From: Luzula sylvatica
Lineage: Eukaryota; Streptophyta; Magnoliopsida; Poales; Juncaceae
Assembly: GCA_946800325.1 (NCBI GenBank)
Contig: OX326959.1
Coordinates: forward strand, 42,472,551 to 42,536,550
Direction of reading: 5' to 3'
Length of the DNA: 64,000 bases
Shown piece by piece: positions 53,711 to 60,300 of the stretch. Position 1 is the first letter of the stretch. Each line of letters starts with the position of its first letter. The notes under the pieces were generated by a model. That model was not told where the DNA came from. It did no database searches and saw only the letters and a list, made by a program, of their open reading frames with translations. Position numbers and translations under genes: made by a program.

Positions 53711-53828
53711 ACAAACTTTCTTAGTGTTTGTGAAATTTGGTGAAAAGTTATGTAGTAAAAGATACGATACAAATGATCTAAAAACACGTTATTTGAACTC
53801 CTCAAGGCCCTAAAATCTTGTTTTGAAT
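53711..53828 (+). repeat. Last satellite monomer, truncated at position 118 by retrotransposon insertion
   Basis: The monomer starts normally at ACAAACTTTC and stops after TTTTGAAT, where a complete monomer would continue CGAAAA. The next base opens the LTR (TGATGAGCGG). It carries a private change, AAGGCCCTAAAATC in place of AAGGCGCTAAAATC. Confidence 0.95.
53824..53828 (+). other. Probable target-site duplication, left half (TGAAT)
   Basis: Ty3/gypsy integrases normally duplicate 5 bp of target. The five bases beside the left LTR are TGAAT, monomer positions 114-118. The matching half should lie beyond the right LTR, outside the window, so this is inferred from one side only. Confidence 0.6.
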
Positions 53829-54008
53829 TGATGAGCGGGTTTTTGTGGTGTAAAATATCGTTGTGGTAAAAACCCCGAACAATCAACAAAATTTGTAATC
53901 TAAGTTTGTACAGTGGCAAATGTATAGATTCGTTCCACGGGGAGCAATTGCGTCAAAATTTGGATCGAAATGGATGAGAAATAACGAAGAAAATTTACAG
54001 AAGATAGT

Positions 54009-54344
54009 CCGTTACAACGGAAGTGGGTTCCGTTACAACGGACTTGAGTGAAATTTCTGCGCTAAGTGTGAGATGAACGTCCGTTACAACGGATGAAACT
54101 CCGTTTTAACGCACTATACTTGTCCGTTATAACGAACAGTGGTTGCGTTGCAACGGATTGGTTAATCCGTTACAACGGACCCTTATGTCTGTTATAACGC
54201 ACTTGTATTGAGCCTCTTGCGTGAAAATCCTCACTAGTCCGTTACAACGGACATGTATGTGCGTTACAACGGAAGTATAACCAACTGAAAATTAAAGGAC
54301 CAACCGTCCAGTCCGTTGTAACGCAAATTGTGTCCGTTATAACG
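54009..54344. repeat. Cluster of 12 short palindromes, CCGTT-NN-AACGG type, in the LTR
   Basis: Twelve 12-bp units with 5-bp arms and a 2-bp centre start at 54009, 54030, 54081, 54101, 54123, 54145, 54167, 54189, 54239, 54261, 54313 and 54333. The centre varies (AC, AT, GC, GT, TT) and the outer base alternates between C and G, while CGTT/AACG is nearly constant. Spacing is often about 20-22 bp. AACGG is the core of plant MYB (MYB3R, mitosis-specific activator) sites, so a regulatory role is possible but unproven. The same cluster lies in the other LTR at 63007-63342. Confidence 0.85.
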
Positions 54345-54893
54345 GAAGTAGTTCTGGAATTAAGTTTGAGATTTGAATTGGGAGCAGTTTGATGGTTTGT
54401 TTTGGGATTGAATTAATGGAAATTTGAACTAAGTTTAAGGCAGAAATTGAGAGCAAAAGATCAAGTAAAAGAACAAGTTTAGAACAAAGATTCAATTCAA
54501 TTAACAAGGATTCATTCAAGCAAACAAAGGATTCAAGCAAGAACAAGATTTACACAAATCCAAGTAATTTTATGCTACAAGAAATGCAAGAAAGGAAGGA
54601 AAACACCTAGAGAGATGAAGAGAGCTCCGAGTCTCGTCTTGAGTGCCTTCCTTGTTGTTCGAGTTGCTAGAGAGCTAGTCAATGCGCCCAACAATTTCCT
54701 TTCGTACCGATCCACCCGTCAATAGAAGTGAGCTTCGTACCGGTTGGGTGGGCTCAAGATGTGCAAAGGTTGATTGAAAAGAAGCTTCCAACCAATCACG
54801 CCGAGAAAGCTCGACTCTTCGCTTGTGAAAGTTCGAATGAAATAAGTTTCACCCTAATTCCACACTTTTCCTTAGTCGAAGTGTAAACCGATT

Positions 54894-54922
54894 CACCGAA
54901 TGAAGTGAGCTTCTATTCGGTG
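54894..54922. other. LTR hairpin, CACCGAATGAAG / CTTCTATTCGGTG
   Basis: The arms pair over 8 bp (CACCGAAT with ATTCGGTG) plus 4 bp (GAAG with CTTC) around TGAG, with one unpaired T. The inner GAAGTGAGCTTC also occurs at 54725-54736, flanked by CCACCC and GGGTGG. Both fall in the transcribed part of the LTR, so an RNA structure in the leader is possible. Confidence 0.6.
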
Positions 54923-54997
54923 ACCGATCTTAGAAAAATTATCGTTCGTAGTTGCAATTCTTGCGCGTTCTTGAAAGTTTCTTGGACTTGCTTAAAC

Positions 54998-54999
<2 letters not shown>

Positions 55000-55071
<72 letters not shown>
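55000..55071. repeat. (GA)36 microsatellite in the LTR, (CT)36 in element orientation
   Basis: An uninterrupted GA dinucleotide run of 72 bp. In the sense of the element it is CT and begins about 45 bp after the TATA box, close to the expected transcription start. Pyrimidine-rich tracts at this position are common in plant promoters, and GA/CT repeats are bound by plant GAGA-binding (BBR/BPC) proteins. The right LTR reaches the first bases of its own copy at the window end. Confidence 0.95.
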
Positions 55072-55074
<3 letters not shown>

Positions 55075-55115
55075 GACGTAAAAAGAGCGTACCAAACTCG
55101 TGGCCCTTGTGGTCA

Positions 55116-55123
55116 TATTTATA
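55116..55123 (-). promoter_or_regulatory. TATA box of the LTR promoter
   Basis: On the minus strand the sequence reads TGCTATAAATATGACC, a near-perfect plant TATA box, 411 bp into the LTR from its U3 end. Transcription would be expected to start about 25-32 bp downstream, near 55084-55091, just ahead of the CT tract. In the 3' LTR it would fire outward into the satellite array; the equivalent in the 5' LTR lies beyond the window. Confidence 0.7.
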
Positions 55124-55534
55124 GCACTCATGGAGTCTTCTTATTGGCCACGAGTTGGTGGAGAGGATTGGGGGTAAGGAAGTAATTCCCACCAAAGGTA
55201 GGTGGGCAGGATAAGGGCTAAGGGTTGAGTGGTTTTCGTGTAAACTTTTGTGTAAGTTTTCATCATGATAATTGTTTGCCTCCCGTCTCATTCATGTACC
55301 GAATATATCGATGTAATATATCGTTTTTACTCCTCTTGACGTGTTGGAGACAACTACACTCTCCAAATTCCCAGAAATTCCTTCTAATTCCTGTGATTAA
55401 GCAGTAAAACACACTTAGTGAAGAAATATTCATGTTATCTCAAATATGATTAATAAAGTATATAGAATTGTTCTTCACAAGGGCTAAAACCCCTAAATTA
55501 AGCATTAAATTTGTGCCTTATTTGCCTCACATCA

Positions 55535-55550
55535 AATACCCCCACACTTA
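55535..55550 (-). other. 3' polypurine tract (plus-strand primer site)
   Basis: In element orientation it reads TAAGTGTGGGGGTATT and abuts the LTR start TGATGTGAGG. A G-rich purine run directly before the 3' LTR is the expected primer for second-strand synthesis. Just upstream is a GAGGAC motif (about 55563-55568). Confidence 0.85.
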
Positions 55551-56000
55551 AATCTTTGATCGTCCTCGATCAATTAGAGTATAAAAGTCAAACATAAGAG
55601 AGAATTGCATAAGATTTTGTTGAAGTTATATTGTTGGTTCAAAAACTAATTTCACGAATCAAATGGTTCACTCTCATTTCATCAAGTTCAATAGTTATTT
55701 AGAATGATATTGGTCTTTTCATTATTAGATCTCCAAATTAGTTCGAAATTTCATAAGAGTTTTTCATGACACTCGATCTCAAGCGGTAAGAGCGATTTAA
55801 ACGTTTTTACTTCGAATTGCTTTACTCCACAATCTCAAAAGGACTCAATTCGAAGGCTATTATCGGGCCAAAATTTCCCGTTTTGCTAGATGATCTTAAA
55901 TGCAAGTTATTCATTTTAAAACACGTTTGGTACAATGGTACAAGGTTCATACACGTTTTCGATCAATTTTCCCGCTCATTCGTTTTCCTTTCTCTCTTTG

Positions 56001-56172
56001 GAAGTCTTTAACCGAAAGCCCCACTACACCGAAATGCAATGAGGTTACTCTCGGTGTTGTATTTTGACCTTCATCTTTTCTCACTCTTTTTTTTATATGA
56101 AGTCTTTAACCGAAAGCCCCACTACACCGAAATGCAATGAGGTTACTCTCGGTGTTGTCTTTTGACCTTCAT
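56001..56172. repeat. Tandem duplication of a 74-bp segment, period 98 bp
   Basis: 56001-56074 and 56099-56172 are the same but for one base (A at 56061, C at 56159). Each starts GAAGTCTTTAACCGAAAG and ends TTTTGACCTTCAT, and each can fold through ACACCGA and TCGGTGT. The copies are separated by 24 bp of T-rich sequence. Confidence 0.95.
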
Positions 56173-56212
56173 TTTATTTTATTTTTTTTTTATTTTTTTT
56201 TTTTTTTTTTTT
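56172..56212. repeat. T-rich low-complexity run
   Basis: Nearly pure T with a few A, directly after the second 74-bp copy; poly(A)-like on the element's sense strand. It is an internal sequence and not the 3' end of the element. Length is likely unstable and assembly may be uncertain here. Confidence 0.9.
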
Positions 56213-56692
56213 AAACAAACGGGTATAATTGATCTACTAACGGGTCCCCACAAACGGTCATTTCATAGTGCAATTGGTCATGTTTTAAATCTAGCAAAAC
56301 GTACTTTAACGGCCACGCTAAGAACCTTACTCATAAGTCAATTATCAATTACGGGTTCGAAAATCGAGTTAAAACGTATCGCATGAACCGCGCATCGATC
56401 AAGTGTTTCAAACTCGTGAAATTTGAAACAATAGGGCTGGAATCCCCGAATAGATCTCTTCAAAATCATAACCAAATCCTCTAAAATATTTTGCAAACTT
56501 TCAATTTTGAGAGCGAAATTCAGAGTTAAATGAACATTCGTTTAAAAACCAACAATTTTAATTCACTGAAGTGGAGAAAAATCTTTTTATGCATTTATTG
56601 CTTGACTTATTTATCATTGATGCTCCGGGTTCAAAAATAATGTTAAATATTCGAAAATTTTAATTAAAAGAGAAAACTTGCCAGTAACTATT

Positions 56693-57082
56693 CCGTTACA
56701 ACGCAGTATAATGTCCGTTACAACGTACTAACTGCGTTATAACGGAGAACTATTCGTAGCTTAGTTTGAAAATTCTGAGTATGTCCGTTGCAACGGACAT
56801 TGAGGTCCGTTACAACGCACATAGTTCTGGAAAATTTTGGGAATTTACCGTTGCAACGCAATTTACTGTGTTTTTTATGTCCGTTGCAACGCTATTTTTG
56901 GTCCGTTGTAACGCAATTGTATTCCGTCGTAACGGAGTACTAGCCGTAGAATGAGAATTGAATTTAGAGGGCTCTCCGTTACAACGCAATACTATTCCGT
57001 TACAACGGAACTCTTGGCGCCAGTCAAAATTTTAAATTTCTGTACAGTCCGTTACAACGGACATTGAGGTCCGTTACAACGG
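56693..57082. repeat. Cluster of 13 CCGTT-NN-AACGG palindromes in the spacer
   Basis: Units start at 56693, 56715, 56734, 56785, 56807, 56848, 56881, 56903, 56924, 56976, 56997, 57049 and 57071. They follow the same pattern as the LTR cluster, with G/C alternation at the ends and a variable 2-bp centre. The phrase TAGTTCTGGA follows a unit in both places (about 54348 and 56822), and CATTGAGGTCCGTTACAACG occurs twice here (about 56798 and 57062). This suggests copying within and between clusters. Confidence 0.85.
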
Positions 57083-57165
57083 AGTTGCTGGACAGATCAA
57101 AAATTTTCACTTTTCCCTGATTTTTAAATTTTTAATTGGGCTCATACAGGTCAAAGATTGTATGT

Positions 57166-57200
57166 TACCCCCCCACACTTAGAGATTACTTGTCCTCAAG
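57166..57200 (-). other. Second polypurine-like tract with GAGGACAAG motif, downstream of pol
   Basis: In element orientation: CTTGAGGACAAG, then TAAGTGTGGGGGGG. It resembles the true 3' tract (GAGGAC followed by TAAGTGTGGGGG) 1631 bp away. I recall that Athila and related plant elements often carry a GAGGACAAG...GGGGG motif soon after pol. It could be an internal primer site or a relic of an earlier element end. Confidence 0.65.
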
Positions 57201-57320
57201 TATAACAAATCGAAAATTCCTAAAAGAGGGATAATAGAGAGATACAACCTTTGATGCGTGGGCGTGCCTCCCTCGCTAGCGCTCTTGTTTAACGTCTTGA
57301 GCTCGACTTGGCCGAGCTCA

Positions 57321-60300
57321 TCATTGGGAGGTGTCGTCGGGTTCTAGAGCTTGCTCCTCCATCCACCCGGTTTCGAAGTTTGCATGGTAATGCTTGAGTC
57401 GATGGCCGTTTACCTTGAACGTTTTGTTCGTTTCCTCGCTTCGAATTTCGACAACCCCAAATGTAGTCACATTGGTGACCACAAAAGGGCCGATCCATCG
57501 GGACCGAAGTTTCCCGGGGAAAAGTTTGAGACGAGAGTTGAATAACAACACTCTTTCCCCCTCATGAAAATCTTTCTTTTGAATCATTCGGTCATGAAAT
57601 CTTTTGGCCCTTGCCTTGCACAAACTCGAATTGTCGTAGGCCTCTTGCCGGAATTCGTCTAGCTCGAGTAATTGAAGCTTACGTGCCGATGCGTCCTTCG
57701 GGTAGTCGAGGACAAATTGCTTGATCGCCCAAAAGGCCTTGTGCTCTAACTCGACCGGTAAATGGCACGCCTTTCCGTACACGAGTTTGAAAGGAGTCAT
57801 ACCTATTGGCGTTTTGAAAGCGGTACGGTACGCCCAAAGTGCGTCGCCGAGTCGAGTACTCCAATCCTTTCGTGTCGGGTTCACCACCTTCTCCAAAATA
57901 GACTTTATTTCTCGATTCGAAACCTCCGCTTGGCCGTTTGTTTGAGGATGATACGCGGTTGAGGTTCGATGGCTCACATGGTATTTCTCGAGGAGGCTTT
58001 GGAGATATCGATTGCAAAAATGAGAGCCTCGATCGCTTATAAGAACTCTTGGTATACCGAATCGTTGAAAGATGCTTTTCTTCAAGAAGTCCACCACCGT
58101 TTTCGAATCCGCATGCTTGGTTGGTACCGCCTCCACCCATTTTGTCACGTAATCTACACACAACAAGATGTAAGTGTAGCCAAAAGACGATGGAAACGGG
58201 CCCATGAAATCAATGCCCCAAACATCGAATGGTTCACACACATAGATTGAATTGAGGGGCATTTGATTTCTACGGCTCAAGTTCCCCGTCTTTTGGCAAT
58301 TTCCACAACCTTTCACAAAGTTCGCAACGTCTTTATGCAAGGTTGGCCAATAAAATCCACATTCTTGTACCTTGTGTGTGGTACGTGCGATACCGAAATG
58401 TCCACCACATTGTAATGTATGACAAAAAGAAAGGATAGATTGTACCTCATTTTGGTGGACGCATTTTCGAATTACTTGGTCGGTGCAAATTCGAAATAAG
58501 ATCGGGTCTTCCCAAATGTAGAATCGAGCGTTGCTTTTCATTTTATCGCGTTGTGCCTTGGAGAAGCTCGGGGGAAAATTCTTCGTGACGATGTAGTTGG
58601 CTAGGTCGGCGTACCATGGCGCTTCGACTTGGGCCGCGAGAACGTGTTCCTCGGGGAATTCCTCGCGAATCGGAACGAGGTCTTCAATCTTCAATGGGAG
58701 CCGACTCAAATGATCCGCCACGAGATTCTCGCATCCCTTTTTGTCCTTGATCTCGAGGTCGAATTCTTGAAGCAAAAGGATCCATCGGAGCAATCTCGGT
58801 TTGCATTCCTTCTTCTTCATCAAGTGTCTCAACGCTCCGTGATCCGAGAAGACTATCACTTTCGTACCTAAAAGATAAGAACGAAATTTCTCCAATGCAA
58901 ACACAATTGCGAGGAGTTCCTTTTCGGTGGTGGTGTAGTTTCGTTGGGCATTGTCGAGAGACTTTGAGGCGTAGGCGATGACGTGAGGGTCTTTTCCTTC
59001 TCTTTGGCCAAGTACCGCCCCCACACTCGTGTCACTAGCGTCGCACATTATTTCGAATGGTAGCTCCCAATTTGGCGACTTGATGATAGGCGCGGAGCAA
59101 AGCTTTTCCTTGAGATTGTCGAAAGCCTCCTTGCACTTTGCATTGAACTCGAATTTTGCATCTTTTTGGAGAAGTTGGCACATCGGTTGCGAGGTTTTCG
59201 AGAAGTCTTTGATGAAGCGCCTATAGAATCCCGCATGGCCGAGAAAGGATCGCACGTCTTTCACCGTCCTTGGATACGGAAGCGTCTTGATTACGTCGAT
59301 TTTCGCCTTGTCGACTTCCATTCCTTTCTCCGAGATTAAATGACCTAAAACAATTCCTTCGCTCACCATGAAGTGGCATTTCTCAAAATTCAAAACAAGG
59401 TTAGCTTCGATGCACTTTTCGAGTATTTGTGACAAGTGGCTTAGACATGATTCGAATGAGTCACCAAATACCGAAAAGTCATCCATAAAAACTTCTATAA
59501 ATTTGGAAATATAATCGGAGAAAATAGAAAGCATACACCTTTGGAAAGTACCCGGAGCATTGCATAGCCCGAATGGCATGCGTCGGTACGCGAAGGTACC
59601 AAACGGGCACGTGAATGTGGTCTTCTCTTGATCTTCGGGTGCGACCGGTATTTGGAAATAGCCCGAAAATCCATCGAGGAAGCAATAGAACGGATTTCCC
59701 GCGAGTCTTTCTATCATTTGATCGATGAATGGAAGTGGGAAGTGGTCCTTTTTCGTCGCCTTATTGAGTTTTCGGTAATCGATGCAAACTCGCCACCCGT
59801 TTTGAACTCGAGTCGGTACTTGATCGCCTTCATCGTTCTCAACTATCGTCATCCCCGTTTTCTTCGGTACCACGTGTATGGGCGAGACCCATTTCGAGTC
59901 GGCAATGGGATAGATTATCCCCGCATCTAACAATTTGATCACCTCCTTTTTTACTACTTCCATCATGGGTGGATTGAGCCGTCTTTGAGGTTCGCGTGAT
60001 GGTTTTGCTCCGTCTTCGAGAAGGATTCGGTGTGTGCACATGGAGGGGGAGATGCCCGGAATGTCGGAGAGTGTCCACCCGAAAGCCTTCTTATTCCTTT
60101 TTAGCATTTCGATGAGTTTTTCTTCTTGCTCCTTTGCTAGGTTCGAGGCGATTATTACCGGCAAAGTTTCCGCTTCATCGAGAAAAGCATACTTTAGTCC
60201 AATAGGTAATTTTTTCAATTCTAACCTTGGAGCTTGTTCGATTGAAGGTGGAGCTCTTTGCATCGGGATTTCGAGGTCTCTTAGAAAGAGTGCTTGATCT

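Larger units (their letters stand above)
1..53828 (+). repeat. 124-bp tandem satellite array (about 434 monomers), probable centromeric or pericentromeric satellite
   Basis: Monomers begin at 1, 125, 249, 373 and so on, an exact 124-bp period. A common monomer opens with ACAAACTTTCTTAGTG, carries GATACGATAC near position 51 and CACGTTATTTGAACTCC near 75, and closes with TTGTTTTGAATCGAAAA. By hand count the consensus has 36 G or C in 124 (29% GC) and four CpG sites. All copies lie in the same orientation; I saw no inversion, spacer, gene or mobile element inside. Every frame meets stop codons within a monomer, so it codes for nothing. Most variants are single-base; rare +1/-1 changes fall in the A-run at the monomer junction and in GCGTT/GCGTTT. 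The array begins before the window and is cut at monomer position 118 by the retrotransposon. A centromeric role is inferred from array length, monomer size, higher-order structure and the Athila insertion; I do not recognise the family. Confidence 0.97.
53829..55534 (-). repeat. 3' LTR, complete (1706 bp)
   Basis: On the plus strand it begins TGATGAGCGGG after satellite sequence and ends GCCTCACATCA just before the polypurine tract, giving TGATG...CATCA inverted ends. It contains a TATA box (55116-55123, minus strand), a 36-unit GA/CT microsatellite (55000-55071), a cluster of 12 CCGTT-NN-AACGG palindromes (54009-54344) and a hairpin (54894-54922). In element orientation U3 is roughly 55534-55090, with R and U5 below. 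Short frames inside (for example 69 codons at 54337-54546) match no family I know and are probably chance. Confidence 0.95.
55551..57165. other. Non-coding spacer between pol and the 3' LTR (env position, no env found)
   Basis: About 1.6 kb with no minus-strand frame of useful length. Many Athila elements carry an env-like gene here; I find no trace of one. It holds a 74-bp tandem duplication (56001-56172), a T-rich run (56172-56212) and a second palindrome cluster (56693-57082). The rest (55551-56000, 56213-56690) is AT-rich, with nothing recognisable. Confidence 0.75.

Noticed and set aside
1..53828. CRISPR-like array or minisatellite gene
   Set aside because: There are no unique spacers. 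The whole 124-bp unit repeats, it is in a plant genome, and all frames are closed.
54337..54546. Identical 69-codon frame in both LTRs (also 63335-63544)
   Set aside because: Identity follows from LTR duplication. The sequence has no recognisable domain and lies in the LTR on the element's strand only by chance.
54952..55291. Frames rich in Arg-Glu or Leu-Ser repeats
   Set aside because: They are translations of the (GA)36 microsatellite on each strand, not proteins.
55485..55500. Telomere-like AACCCCTAAAT
   Set aside because: A single imperfect unit, with no tandem repetition.
56350..56375. tRNA T-arm-like GGGTTCGAAAATC
   Set aside because: No acceptor stem, anticodon arm or matching partner around it.
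54009..57082. CCGTT-NN-AACGG units as a CRISPR or a transposon end
   Set aside because: Units are 12 bp with irregular spacing and variable centres, and spacers are not of constant length. They look like clustered protein-binding or micro-repeat sites.
55551..57165. Env-like gene
   Set aside because: No minus-strand frame of useful length and no signal or membrane segments. The hydrophobic plus-strand frame at 56162 is a translated T-run.
57321..57400. Chromodomain at the integrase C-terminus
   Set aside because: The protein ends about 50 residues after the GPF motif with no aromatic-cage pattern, so the element is not a chromovirus.
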